From positions 1 through 64,000 of the forward strand of contig NZ_JAHZIL010000006.1 in assembly GCF_019443085.1 (NCBI RefSeq): a stretch of DNA of 64,000 nucleotides, written 5' to 3'. The notes below the pieces were generated by a model. That model saw only the letters and a program-made list of their open reading frames with translations, had not been told where the DNA came from and searched no databases. The position numbers and the translations under genes were made by a program. Below are positions 9,586 through 18,162 of this stretch, in pieces; the stretch's first letter is position 1; each line of letters begins with the position of its first letter. The DNA is from Marinobacter sp. F4218 (GTDB lineage Bacteria; Pseudomonadota; Gammaproteobacteria; Pseudomonadales; Oleiphilaceae).

Positions 9586-11246
9586 CAGGCCAGCTTCTTG
9601 TACTTCATGCGCTGCGGCACCATGGCCGAGTCGCCCTTACGCTTCTTGTGGTCTTCATCGTATTCGCTGAAGTTGCCCTCGAAGTACACCACCTCGCCAT
9701 CGTCCTCGAACGCCAGGATGTGCGTGGCTACACGGTCCAGGAACCAGCGGTCGTGGGAGATGACCAGCGCCGCGCCCGGGAAGTTGAGCAGTGCTTCTTC
9801 CAGGGCCCGCAGGGTCTCGACGTCGAGGTCGTTGGTCGGTTCATCCAGCAGCAGCACGTTGCCACCCTGTTTCAGGAGCTTGGCCAGGTGCAGGCGGTTG
9901 CGTTCACCACCGGAGAGGTCGCCTACGCGCTTCTGCTGGTCGCTGCCCTTGAAGTTGAAGCGCCCGACGTAGGCCCGGGAGGGGGTCTCGTAATTGCCCA
10001 CCTTGATGATGTCGTTGCCATCGGACAGTTCTTCCCAGACGGTCTTGTCGCCATCAAGGTCGCGCATCTGGTCGACGTAGGCCAGCTCGACGGTCTCACC
10101 GACGACAATCTCACCGGAATCGGGCTTGTCGTAACCGGCAATCATCTTGAACAGGGTGGATTTACCGGCGCCGTTACCACCGATAATGCCGACAATAGCG
10201 CCAGGCGGCACGCGGAATGACACGTCTTCGTACAGCAGGCGGTCATCGAACGACTTGCTGATGCCGTCCACCTCAATCACCTTGTCGCCGAGACGTGGGC
10301 CGGGTGGGATATACAGCTCGTTGGTCTCGTTACGCTTCTGGAACTCCTGGGAGCTCATTTCCTCGAAGCGGGCCAGACGGGCCTTGCTCTTGGACTGTCG
10401 GCCCTTGGCATTGCTGCGAACCCACTCGAGCTCGTGCTTGACGGCCTTCTGGTGCGCCGCTTCCTGCTTGGACTCCATTTCCAGGCGCTTCTCCTTGTTC
10501 TCCAGCCACTGGCTGTAGTTGCCCTCGAACGGGATGCCCTGGCCCCGGTCCAGTTCCAGGATCCAGCCGGCCACGTTGTCCAGGAAGTAGCGGTCGTGGG
10601 TGATGGCAACCACTGTCCCGCTGTAGTCATGCAGGAAGCGCTCGAGCCAGGCAACGGATTCCGCGTCGAGGTGGTTGGTGGGCTCGTCCAGCAACAGCAT
10701 GTCGGGCCCGGAAAGCAGCAGGCGGCAGAGTGCAACCCGGCGACGCTCACCACCGGACAGATTCGTGACCTTCTGGTCCCACGCCGGCAGCCGCAGGGCG
10801 TCGGCGGCCACTTCCATCTTGCGTTCAATGTCGTGGCCGTCGGTGGCCTGGATGAAGGCCTCGAGCTCGCCCTGTTTCTTCGCGAGGGCGTCGAAGTCGG
10901 CATCCGGCTCGGCATAGGCGGCGTATACCTTGTCCAGCTCGGCCAGCGCGTCGTGCACGCCGGAAACCGCCTCGTCGACGATTTCCTTGACCGTCTTGGT
11001 GTCATCCAGTTCCGGCTCCTGGGGCAGATAGCCCACGTTGATGCCCGGCTGCGGCCGGGCCTCACCGATGTAATCCTGGTCCACGCCCGCCATAATCCGG
11101 AGCAGAGTGGACTTACCGGAGCCGTTGAGGCCGAGGACACCGATCTTGGCGCCCGGGAAGAAGCTCAGGGAAATGTCCTTGAGGATTTCACGCTTGGGCG
11201 GAACCACCTTGCCCACGCGGTTCATGCTGTATACGTACTGGGCCAT
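9585..11246 (-). CDS. ettA: Energy-dependent translational throttle protein EttA (ABC-F ATPase)
   Basis: A soluble ABC-F protein that binds the ribosomal E site and gates early elongation according to the ATP/ADP ratio. It has 553 residues against about 555 for E. coli EttA, and no membrane segments. Both ATPase halves are complete: Walker A GLNGSGKS near residue 39 with signature LSGGERRRVAL, and a second P-loop GGNGAGKS near 352 with LSGGERNRLHL. The charged linker between the halves (KRLEMESKQEAAHQK region) is the P-site interaction motif of the family. It is the first gene of an ettA-radA unit and is divergent from glyA. Confidence 0.95.
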   Translation of the reverse strand: MAQYVYSMNRVGKVVPPKREILKDISLSFFPGAKIGVLGLNGSGKSTLLRIMAGVDQDYIGEARPQPGINVGYLPQEPELDDTKTVKEIVDEAVSGVHDALAELDKVYAAYAEPDADFDALAKKQGELEAFIQATDGHDIERKMEVAADALRLPAWDQKVTNLSGGERRRVALCRLLLSGPDMLLLDEPTNHLDAESVAWLERFLHDYSGTVVAITHDRYFLDNVAGWILELDRGQGIPFEGNYSQWLENKEKRLEMESKQEAAHQKAVKHELEWVRSNAKGRQSKSKARLARFEEMSSQEFQKRNETNELYIPPGPRLGDKVIEVDGISKSFDDRLLYEDVSFRVPPGAIVGIIGGNGAGKSTLFKMIAGYDKPDSGEIVVGETVELAYVDQMRDLDGDKTVWEELSDGNDIIKVGNYETPSRAYVGRFNFKGSDQQKRVGDLSGGERNRLHLAKLLKQGGNVLLLDEPTNDLDVETLRALEEALLNFPGAALVISHDRWFLDRVATHILAFEDDGEVVYFEGNFSEYDEDHKKRKGDSAMVPQRMKYKKLA

Positions 11247-11377
11247 AACGGGCTATGTCCTCTGTTGTAATCCGAGGTAAATAAAAGGAACTCGCAGATA
11301 AGCCTCGTAAGGTAGCGAAACCGGAAAGCTATAGCAATTGAGGGAAATCGCGGGTTGCGGTGTGACGGTTTCTGCGG

Positions 11378-11393
11378 AGGCCCCGCGGGGCCT
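11378..11393. promoter_or_regulatory. Perfect 16-bp palindrome between ettA and glyA
   Basis: AGGCCCCGCGGGGCCT reads the same on both strands and lies in the 263-base gap between the divergent ettA and glyA genes, just before a TATAAAAG sequence. It has no loop, so it looks more like a protein-binding site than a hairpin. It is not the known PurR site. The regulator is unknown. Confidence 0.3.
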
Positions 11394-11509
11394 ATAAAAG
11401 ATGATTTTTTACCCATTTGTAAGATAGAATAGCGGCCCAATTTTTCAGGGAGCCTGTGGAAATATCCAAAGCTCTCCGGGTCAGCCAAGCACACAGGGGC
11501 AGCGCATCC

Positions 11510-12763
11510 ATGTTTAACCGTGATATGAAAATCGCCGGCTTTGACGACGAACTCTGGAACGCCATGCAGGCGGAAGAGAAACGCCAGGAAGCTCACATCG
11601 AGCTGATTGCATCCGAGAACTACACCAGCCCGCGCGTGATGGAAGCGCAGGGCAGCGTGCTGACCAACAAGTATGCAGAAGGCTACCCCGGCAAGCGCTA
11701 CTACGGTGGCTGTGAGTACGTGGATATCGCCGAAGAGCTGGCGATTGATCGCGCCAAGCAACTGTTCGGTGCAGCGTATGCCAACGTGCAACCGCATTCC
11801 GGCTCCCAGGCCAATTCCGCGGTGTTCATGGCGCTGCTGAAGCCCGGCGATACCGTTCTGGGCATGAGCCTGGCCCATGGGGGGCACCTGACCCACGGTG
11901 CCAGCGTAAACTTCTCCGGCAAGATCTACAGCGCAGTTCAGTATGGCCTGAACCCGGAAACCGGATTGATCGACTACGACGAAGTTGAGGCCCTGGCCGT
12001 TGAGCACAAGCCGAAGATGATCATCGCCGGCTTCTCGGCCTACTCCCAGGAACTGGACTTTGCCCGTTTCCGCGAGATCGCTGACAAGGTGGGCGCCTAC
12101 CTGTTCGTCGACATGGCGCACGTGGCAGGCCTTGTTGCGGCGGGTGTTTATCCTGACCCGATACCGCACGCCCACGTTGTGGCGACTACCACCCACAAGA
12201 CTTTGCGCGGTCCCCGTGGTGGTCTGATCCTGGCCTGTGACGACGCCGACCTGCAAAAGAAACTGAACTCCGCGGTGTTCCCTGGTGGTCAGGGTGGTCC
12301 CCTGATGCACGTCATTGCTGCCAAGGCTGTCTGCTTCAAGGAAGCCATGAGCGATGAGTTCAAAGCCTATCAGCAGCAAGTGGTCAAGAACGCCAGTGCC
12401 ATGGCTCAGGTGTTTATTGAGCGCGGCTATGACGTAGTGTCCGGTGGCACCAAGAACCACCTGTTCCTGCTCAGCCTGATCAAGCAGGACATCACCGGCA
12501 AGGATGCGGATGCGGCGCTTGGCCGTGCCCACATCACGGTCAACAAGAATGCGGTGCCCAATGACCCGCGTTCGCCGTTTGTCACCTCCGGTCTGCGTAT
12601 CGGCACGCCGGCCATTACCACTCGTGGTTTCGGCGAATCCGAGTGCCGTGACCTGGCGGGCTGGATCTGTGACATCCTCGACAACCTTGAAGACGAAGCC
12701 GTGAATACCCGCGTGCGCGAGCAGGTTGCTGCTCTGTGTGCCCGATTCCCGGTCTACGGCTAA
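11510..12763 (+). CDS. glyA: Serine hydroxymethyltransferase
   Basis: A PLP enzyme that interconverts serine and glycine with tetrahydrofolate, supplying one-carbon units. Starting at 11510 gives 417 residues, the length of E. coli GlyA, with the typical N-terminus MFNRDMKIAGFDDELW and AGGGG at 11494-11499 as ribosome binding site. A GTG at 11456 would add 18 non-family residues. The PLP lysine lies in VVATTTHKTLRGPRGG and the substrate motif HIELIASENYTSPRVM is intact. A TAGAAT hexamer at 11425-11430 is a possible -10 element. The gene ends before a hairpin and the nrdR-rib run. Confidence 0.97.
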   Translation: MFNRDMKIAGFDDELWNAMQAEEKRQEAHIELIASENYTSPRVMEAQGSVLTNKYAEGYPGKRYYGGCEYVDIAEELAIDRAKQLFGAAYANVQPHSGSQANSAVFMALLKPGDTVLGMSLAHGGHLTHGASVNFSGKIYSAVQYGLNPETGLIDYDEVEALAVEHKPKMIIAGFSAYSQELDFARFREIADKVGAYLFVDMAHVAGLVAAGVYPDPIPHAHVVATTTHKTLRGPRGGLILACDDADLQKKLNSAVFPGGQGGPLMHVIAAKAVCFKEAMSDEFKAYQQQVVKNASAMAQVFIERGYDVVSGGTKNHLFLLSLIKQDITGKDADAALGRAHITVNKNAVPNDPRSPFVTSGLRIGTPAITTRGFGESECRDLAGWICDILDNLEDEAVNTRVREQVAALCARFPVYG

Positions 12764-12782
12764 AATTCAGGCAAGACCTGAT

Positions 12783-12812
12783 GCGTCGGACGCATAAATG
12801 GGCGTCCGACGC
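12783..12812 (+). terminator. Perfect hairpin between glyA and nrdR
   Basis: GCGTCGGACGC (12783-12793) pairs perfectly with GCGTCCGACGC (12802-12812) across an 8-base loop. There is no U-run, so it may be a 3' stabiliser or partial terminator of glyA. Confidence 0.45.
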
Positions 12813-12838
12813 TGACCTCCTCTCCGGAGTTTCTGACT

Positions 12839-13357
12839 ATGCATTGTCCCTTCTGTGGTGAAGCAGATACCAAGGTAATTGACTCGCGCCTCGTTGCCGA
12901 GGGCGATCAGGTGCGTCGCCGTCGGGAATGCCTGTCGTGCCATGAGCGCTTCACCACATTTGAGACTGCTGAACTGGTGATGCCCCGCGTCGTCAAGCAA
13001 GACGGCATCCGCCAGCCCTTCGACGAGGAAAAGCTTCGATCCGGCATCATGAAAGCGCTGGAAAAACGTCCGGTAAGCATCGAGCAAATTGATGCGGCTT
13101 TGAATCGCATCAAATACCGGCTCCGTGCGACCGGTGAGCGGGAGGTCAAGTCAATGCAGTTGGGTGAGGAGGTGATGACCGAGTTGCGACAGCTCGACAA
13201 GGTTGCCTACGTCCGCTTTGCGTCGGTTTACCGCAGCTTCCAGGACATCAACGAGTTCAAGGAAGAGATTGAGCGGCTGTCGGCGACCAACGGCGAGAAT
13301 GCTGTGGATGTCGCCAAGGCGCTGGCCGATAACCATTCGGCGAAAGGAAAAGCATGA
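12839..13357 (+). CDS. nrdR: Transcriptional repressor NrdR
   Basis: Senses ATP/dATP and represses ribonucleotide reductase operons. The 172-residue protein has the N-terminal zinc ribbon (CPFC at residues 3-6 and CLSC near 31), a basic DNA-binding stretch (RRRRE) and an ATP-cone domain from about residue 45 (PRVVKQDGIRQPFDEEKL). It heads the riboflavin cluster as in many gammaproteobacteria. Its last four bases overlap the ribD start (ATGA at 13354), which implies coupled translation. Confidence 0.97.
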   Translation: MHCPFCGEADTKVIDSRLVAEGDQVRRRRECLSCHERFTTFETAELVMPRVVKQDGIRQPFDEEKLRSGIMKALEKRPVSIEQIDAALNRIKYRLRATGEREVKSMQLGEEVMTELRQLDKVAYVRFASVYRSFQDINEFKEEIERLSATNGENAVDVAKALADNHSAKGKA

Positions 13358-14469
13358 CCGAAGTTCGTGACCGGGCCATGATGGCGCGGGCCGTCCAGCT
13401 TGCCTGGCGCGGCCGCTATTCAACGCATCCGAACCCCAGGGTTGGCTGTGTTATCGCCCGTGGCAACGAAATCCTCGGTGAGGGGTGGCACGAGCGGGCC
13501 GGGGAAGCCCATGCAGAAATCCGTGCTTTGAGCCAGGCTGGGCCGTCGGCTCGCGGCGCAACGGCTTATGTGACGCTTGAGCCATGCAGCCATTTCGGGC
13601 GGACGCCGCCCTGCGCAAGGGCACTGATCGACGCGGGTGTGGCCCATGTGTTTGCGGCCACCAAGGACCCCAATCCGTCGGTATCCGGGCGCGGTCTTGA
13701 GTTACTGCGTGAATCTGGCATTCAGGTCACCGAAGGGTTATTGGCGGACGAAGCCGCTCGACTGAATCCGGGTTTCATGAAACGCATGAATACCGGCCGC
13801 CCCTGGGTGCGCCTGAAGATGGCCGCCAGTCTTGATGGCCGCACGGCGATGGCCTCCGGCGAGAGTCAGTGGATTACCGGTGGTGAAGCCCGTCGGGATG
13901 TCCAGCGTCTGAGGGCGATCAGCGATGCCATTGTCACCGGCGTCGGCACGGTGCTGGCCGACGATCCATCGCTCACGGTCAGAAGAGAGGAGCTGGGCGA
14001 CATTGGCGATGCCACCGAACCGTCCCGGCAGCCACTGCGGGTGATCGCTGATAGGGATGCCCGGACACCGCCTTCCGCAAACATCCTGCAGGGCGGCAAC
14101 GTCCAGGTGTTCTGCGCCTCGTCCACACTGGCGACGGCGCCCGCCCAGGACCTGGCCGCCCTTGGCATCAGCATCAACGGGGTGGCCTGGAAAGATAACG
14201 GCATTGATGTCGCGGAACTGCTGGACTCCCTTGGCGAGCTGGGCATCAATGAATTACTGGTGGAAGCAGGCCCGACGCTCGCGGGAACGTTTATCAGCGA
14301 AGGCCTGGTGGATGAGCTCTGGCTCTATCAGGCCCCGGTCTTTCTGGGCAGCACTGGGCGACCTACCGCGCATTTGCCACTGGAATCGATGGCAGACAAG
14401 GTGCAGTGGAAGGTGCTGGATCGACGTCAGGTGGGTGAGGATCAGCGCTTGATCCTGGCACGCCGGTAA
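13354..14469 (+). CDS. ribD: Bifunctional riboflavin biosynthesis deaminase/reductase
   Basis: Carries out the second and third steps of the GTP branch of riboflavin synthesis: deamination of the pyrimidine intermediate, then NADPH reduction of the ribosyl side chain. The 371 residues divide into a zinc deaminase (HAE near residue 51 and PCSHFGRTPPC near 76) and a dihydrofolate-reductase-like domain beginning near 148 (RPWVRLKMAASLDGR). Both halves look intact. It overlaps nrdR by four bases. In relatives riboflavin synthase (ribE) usually comes next; here only 64 non-coding bases separate ribD from the DHBP synthase gene. Confidence 0.96.
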   Translation: MTEVRDRAMMARAVQLAWRGRYSTHPNPRVGCVIARGNEILGEGWHERAGEAHAEIRALSQAGPSARGATAYVTLEPCSHFGRTPPCARALIDAGVAHVFAATKDPNPSVSGRGLELLRESGIQVTEGLLADEAARLNPGFMKRMNTGRPWVRLKMAASLDGRTAMASGESQWITGGEARRDVQRLRAISDAIVTGVGTVLADDPSLTVRREELGDIGDATEPSRQPLRVIADRDARTPPSANILQGGNVQVFCASSTLATAPAQDLAALGISINGVAWKDNGIDVAELLDSLGELGINELLVEAGPTLAGTFISEGLVDELWLYQAPVFLGSTGRPTAHLPLESMADKVQWKVLDRRQVGEDQRLILARR

Positions 14470-14533
14470 TCATTAAATTCACGGTGTCCCGACAGTCAGT
14501 GGCTGCGGGCCAGCCGCAAGGGTGCAAAACCGT
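14470..14533 (+). promoter_or_regulatory. ribD/ribB junction with a short FMN-riboswitch-like stretch
   Basis: Bases near 14473-14498 (AAATTCAC followed by CCCGACAGTCA) resemble the 3' conserved part of the FMN riboswitch, but the 5' conserved elements are not present in the 64-base gap. A small hairpin, GGCTG with CAGCC at 14501-14515, follows. This could be a relic left by loss of ribE and most of a riboswitch, or chance. AAGGG at 14518-14522 is the likely ribosome binding site of the next gene. Confidence 0.2.
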
Positions 14534-15649
14534 ATGGCACTGAACAGCATTGAAGACATTATTGAAGACATCCGTCAGGGCAAGATGGTCATCCTGATGG
14601 ACGACGAGGATCGCGAAAACGAAGGCGACCTGGTGATGGCTGCCGAACACTGCTCGGCTGAAGCCATCAATTTCATGGCGCGCTTCGGTCGGGGCCTTAT
14701 CTGTATGCCTATGACCCGTGATCGCTGCGAGCAGTTGGGGCTTCCGCTGATGGTGCAGCAGAATGCCTCGGGATTCGGCACCAAGTTCACGCTGTCGATT
14801 GAGGCCAAAGAAGGCGTAACGACTGGCATCTCCGCCGCCGATCGTGCCCGTACCGTACAGGCTGCAGTCGCCCGTGACGCCAAGGCGTCGGATCTGGTTC
14901 AGCCGGGTCACATCTTTCCGTTGATGGCGGATCCGGGTGGTGTGCTCAGCCGCGCCGGGCATACGGAGGCTTCCTGTGATCTGGCGGCACTGGCCGGCTC
15001 AGAGCCGGCGGGTGTCATTTGCGAGATCATGAACGACGATGGCTCCATGGCCCGTCGGGAGGATCTCGAGCGTTTTGCGGAGGAGCACGATCTCAAGATT
15101 GGCACCATCGCCGACCTGATTCACTACCGCACCATGAACGAGCGTACCATCGAGTGTGTGGAAGAAAACAAGCTGGACACCGAGTATGGCGAGTTCAGCC
15201 TGCGGACCTACCGGGACAACATCCAGGGCTCCACCCATCTGGCCATGGTCATGGGAGAGATCAGTGCTGACGAACCGGTTCACGTCCGCGTGCACATCAC
15301 CGACACGCTGAGAGACCTGTTGGGTGCCCGCCGCAAGGATTCCCGCAGCTGGCCTTTGCACCATGCCCTGGAAAAAGTGGCCGCAGAAGGCAAGGGTGTC
15401 GTGGTGCTGCTGAACAGTGCAGAAGACAGCTACAACCTGGAAGATCGCATCCACGAGTTCTTTGACGAGGGGCAGGGCTCCGCTGGAAAGGGCAGCTCCG
15501 GCGTCTATTTCACGGTCGGCACCGGCTCGCAGATTTTGCGGGATATCGGTGTCGGCAAGATGCGCCTGTTGAGCCCGCCGATCAAGTTCTCCGCCATCTC
15601 CGGTTTTGATCTGGAAGTGGTTGAATACGTTCCCTATACCCCCGAATGA
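14534..15649 (+). CDS. DHBP synthase fused to a degenerate GTP cyclohydrolase II-like domain (RibB/X type)
   Basis: The N-terminal 200 residues are an intact 3,4-dihydroxy-2-butanone-4-phosphate synthase, making the four-carbon precursor of riboflavin from ribulose 5-phosphate: DDEDRENEGDLVMAAE, GVTTGISAADRA and ADPGGVLSRAGHTEAS are all present. The C-terminal part (about 205-371) has the fold-length of GTP cyclohydrolase II but lacks its zinc ligands and catalytic motif: where RCDCG should appear it reads GARRKD. It therefore probably cannot open GTP, and a separate ribA is expected elsewhere. Such fusions have been described in Proteobacteria as RibBX. ATG 14534 is preferred to the GTG at 14522. 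It lies within the riboflavin operon before ribH. Confidence 0.88.
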   Translation: MALNSIEDIIEDIRQGKMVILMDDEDRENEGDLVMAAEHCSAEAINFMARFGRGLICMPMTRDRCEQLGLPLMVQQNASGFGTKFTLSIEAKEGVTTGISAADRARTVQAAVARDAKASDLVQPGHIFPLMADPGGVLSRAGHTEASCDLAALAGSEPAGVICEIMNDDGSMARREDLERFAEEHDLKIGTIADLIHYRTMNERTIECVEENKLDTEYGEFSLRTYRDNIQGSTHLAMVMGEISADEPVHVRVHITDTLRDLLGARRKDSRSWPLHHALEKVAAEGKGVVVLLNSAEDSYNLEDRIHEFFDEGQGSAGKGSSGVYFTVGTGSQILRDIGVGKMRLLSPPIKFSAISGFDLEVVEYVPYTPE

Positions 15650-15696
15650 TGAATCCGGTCAGGGCCTTAGTGCCCTGACCCGTTAAGGAGCCATGC

Positions 15697-16173
15697 ATGG
15701 CAGATATCAAAGTAATTGAAGGTGACTTTACCCAGTGCAGCGGTCGTTACGCACTGGTGGTGGGCCGGTTTAATGGCTTCGTCGTCGAGAGCCTGGTTGA
15801 AGGTGCCATCGACACCCTGCGTCGCCACGGGATTTCCGACGATGACATTGTCATTATCCGGGTACCGGGTGCCTACGAGATGCCGCTGGCCGTAAAGCGT
15901 GTGGCCGAGACTTCGAACTACGACGCCATTATCGCGCTTGGCGCTGTGATCCGCGGTGGTACGCCGCATTTCGAGTATGTTGCGGGTGAGGCAGCCAGTG
16001 GTTTGGGGGCGGTCAGCCTCGAGACCGATGTGCCGGTTACCTTCGGCGTTCTGACCGTGGATTCCATCGAGCAGGCCATTGAGCGTTCAGGCACCAAGGC
16101 CGGTAATAAAGGCGCCGAAGCGGCGATTACTGCGCTGGAAATGGTCAGCCTGTTCAAGAAACTGGGTGAGTAA
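15697..16173 (+). CDS. ribH: 6,7-dimethyl-8-ribityllumazine synthase
   Basis: Condenses the pyrimidine from RibD with dihydroxybutanone phosphate from the preceding gene product, giving lumazine, the direct precursor of riboflavin. At 158 residues it has family length. FNGFVVESLVEGA near residue 24, VPGAYEMPLA near 55 and the catalytic-His segment GGTPHFEYV near 88 are all present. AAGGAG stands a few bases before the ATG. It overlaps nusB by one base (TAATG). Confidence 0.97.
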   Translation: MADIKVIEGDFTQCSGRYALVVGRFNGFVVESLVEGAIDTLRRHGISDDDIVIIRVPGAYEMPLAVKRVAETSNYDAIIALGAVIRGGTPHFEYVAGEAASGLGAVSLETDVPVTFGVLTVDSIEQAIERSGTKAGNKGAEAAITALEMVSLFKKLGE

Positions 16174-16649
16174 TGAGCGCAACTGACGACAACACCCCCC
16201 AGCCGGCGCCGACCGGTCAGCCTAAAGCGGGCGACCGTCGCCGTGCGCGCGCGCTGGCGATGCAGGGCCTGTATCAGCGACATTTCAGCAAGAGTTCGAT
16301 CTCGGATATTGAAGCCGAGTTCATGGTCGATAACGACATGAGCAAGGTAGACCAGCTGTATTTCCGCGACTTGCTCCGTGGTGTGCATCGCGAGCAGGCC
16401 GACCTGGATAAGCTCCTGGAACCTTTTCTTGACCGTCCGCTTCACGAAGTCGATCCCATTGAGTTGGCCATTGTGCGCCTGGGCGCCTATGAGTTGAAGC
16501 ACCGATTGGACGTTCCCTACAAGGTGGTGATCAACGAAGGCATCGAAATGGCCAAGCGCTTTGGCGGTACGGAGGGGCATAAGTTTGTAAACAGCATTCT
16601 GGACAAGCTCAGTCGCCGTTTACGCCTGGCCGAGACGCGTCCCCGATAG
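16173..16649 (+). CDS. nusB: Transcription antitermination factor NusB
   Basis: Binds boxA RNA with NusE (S10) to support rRNA antitermination. The 158 residues begin with a 25-residue hydrophilic extension and then the conserved RRRARALAMQGLYQ helix; the C-terminal signature INEGIEMAKRFGGTEGHKFVNSILDKL (around 123-148) is complete. Stop and start overlap with ribH as TAATG, and thiL begins 3 bases after its stop, so the genes are tightly coupled. The ribH-nusB-thiL-pgpA order is common in gammaproteobacteria. Confidence 0.96.
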   Translation: MSATDDNTPQPAPTGQPKAGDRRRARALAMQGLYQRHFSKSSISDIEAEFMVDNDMSKVDQLYFRDLLRGVHREQADLDKLLEPFLDRPLHEVDPIELAIVRLGAYELKHRLDVPYKVVINEGIEMAKRFGGTEGHKFVNSILDKLSRRLRLAETRPR

Positions 16650-16652
16650 GGT

Positions 16653-17609
16653 ATGGGCGAATTCGAGCTGATCCGTCGGTATTTCCAGCCGATAGCGGAC
16701 TCGCTTCCCAGCGGCGCGTTGGTGCTCGGGCCGGGGGATGACTGCGCCATTCAGCGAATTCCTGCTGATCACGATCTGGTGTTCTCCATCGATACTGTGG
16801 TGGAGGGCATCCATTTCCCCGAGGCCTTTCCGGCCGACCATCTTGCCTGGCGGGCTCTTGCGGCTGCCGCCAGTGATCTGGCCGCGATGGGGGCGGAGCC
16901 CGTTTGCTTCACCCTCGCATTGACCTTTCCCGCCGCAGATGAGCAGTGGTTGTCAGACTTCGCCCGCGGGCTTGCCGACGCAGCCAGGACCTTCCGTCTG
17001 TCGCTGGCCGGCGGCGATACAACCCGCGGACCCTTGACCCTGAGCCTTCAGGTCCACGGTACCGTCCCACGGGGGACTGGAATAAGGCGTTCAGGTGCGC
17101 AAGTGGGGGATCTGATCTGTGTCTCCGGGACCCTTGGCGACGCCGGCGCGGCGCTGGATTATCTGGACGAGCAGCAGCCATCTGACGACGCGAAGGCGGT
17201 GCTCAAACGCTACCATCATCCTTGTCCACGCTTGGAACTGGGGCAGGCACTTGCGGGTATTGTGACTTCGGCTATAGATATTTCGGATGGGCTGCTGGCA
17301 GATCTCGGACATGTGCTCGAAGCCTCCGGCGCGGGCGCCACGATTGACCTGTCGACGGTTCCACTTTCGCCTGCGTTGCGCCGGCTAAAGGGCGATCAGG
17401 CACTCGGCTTCGGATTGAGAGCCGGTGACGACTACGAATTGTGCGTGACTATCCCCCCCTCTCGATGGAGCTCTGTACCCGAGGCAATAGGGCAGCATTT
17501 GACGGTGATCGGGGCAATTGAGGCCGAATCGGGTCTGCGTTTGACCGGCGGCAGCGCAAAGATTGACGATGCGGGCACCGGGTTCGACCATTTCAGGAGA
17601 GAGTCATGA
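16653..17609 (+). CDS. thiL: Thiamine-monophosphate kinase
   Basis: Phosphorylates thiamine monophosphate to the active cofactor thiamine diphosphate with ATP. It has 318 residues. The N-terminal GEFELIRRYF and the metal-binding LGPGDDCAI (near 29) are diagnostic, as are DTVVEGIHF and SDLAAMGA, and SLAGGDTTRG further on; ISDGLLADLGH near residue 210 closes the active site. It belongs to the AIR synthase-like fold. The last four bases overlap pgpA (ATGA). Confidence 0.96.
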   Translation: MGEFELIRRYFQPIADSLPSGALVLGPGDDCAIQRIPADHDLVFSIDTVVEGIHFPEAFPADHLAWRALAAAASDLAAMGAEPVCFTLALTFPAADEQWLSDFARGLADAARTFRLSLAGGDTTRGPLTLSLQVHGTVPRGTGIRRSGAQVGDLICVSGTLGDAGAALDYLDEQQPSDDAKAVLKRYHHPCPRLELGQALAGIVTSAIDISDGLLADLGHVLEASGAGATIDLSTVPLSPALRRLKGDQALGFGLRAGDDYELCVTIPPSRWSSVPEAIGQHLTVIGAIEAESGLRLTGGSAKIDDAGTGFDHFRRES

Positions 17610-18133
17610 GTCAGGAGGATCAGTTCCCCGAGCCGGATCTGCCGAAGGCATTGCTACCGCCGGGGTTCCTCAAGAACCCGGTCCATCTGCTTGCGTTCGG
17701 TTTCGGTAGTGGCGCGGCAGCGCGCGCACCGGGAACCTGGGGCAGTCTGGCCGCCATCCCTTTCTGGTATGCCTTTGCATGGCTGCCCGCGGCTGTCTAC
17801 TGGGCCATCGTTCTGGCGGCTTTTCTGGTTGGTATCTGGTTGTGTGGAAAAACCGCCCGGGACCTGAAAGTCCACGACCACGGAGGCATTGTCTGGGACG
17901 AGTTTGTGGGAATGTGGATTGCCCTGGGCCTGTTCCCGGACCAGCTCGCGGGTGTGTTGCTGGCGTTTGCGCTCTTCAGGCTGTTCGATGTGGTCAAACC
18001 CTGGCCGATCAGTTGGCTCGATGACCGGCTCCCCGGTGGTCTTGGCATAATGATTGACGATGTGGTGGCGGGATTTATGGCGATGGCGTCCATGTTCGCC
18101 ATTGACCGATGGTTGATGCCGGTCATTGTGTGA
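17606..18133 (+). CDS. pgpA: Phosphatidylglycerophosphatase A
   Basis: An inner-membrane enzyme that dephosphorylates phosphatidylglycerophosphate to phosphatidylglycerol. The 175 residues have the family signature FGFGSGAAARAPGTWGSL (near 32), several hydrophobic segments (about 50-90, 105-125, 140-170) and the acidic motifs WDEFVGMW and DDVVAGFMA. Overlap with thiL indicates one transcript. It is the last gene of the nrdR-rib-nusB-thiL run; no clear terminator follows. Confidence 0.95.
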   Translation: MSQEDQFPEPDLPKALLPPGFLKNPVHLLAFGFGSGAAARAPGTWGSLAAIPFWYAFAWLPAAVYWAIVLAAFLVGIWLCGKTARDLKVHDHGGIVWDEFVGMWIALGLFPDQLAGVLLAFALFRLFDVVKPWPISWLDDRLPGGLGIMIDDVVAGFMAMASMFAIDRWLMPVIV

Positions 18134-18162
18134 ACGGACTAATGCGGGAATTCCGTGGCCCC

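Noticed and set aside
11222..12532. A 436-residue open frame on the minus strand over glyA
   Set aside because: It lies antisense to the complete glyA gene and has no family features; long antisense frames are common in GC-rich DNA with biased codons. The same holds for frames antisense to gltB, radA, ettA, ileS and clpB.
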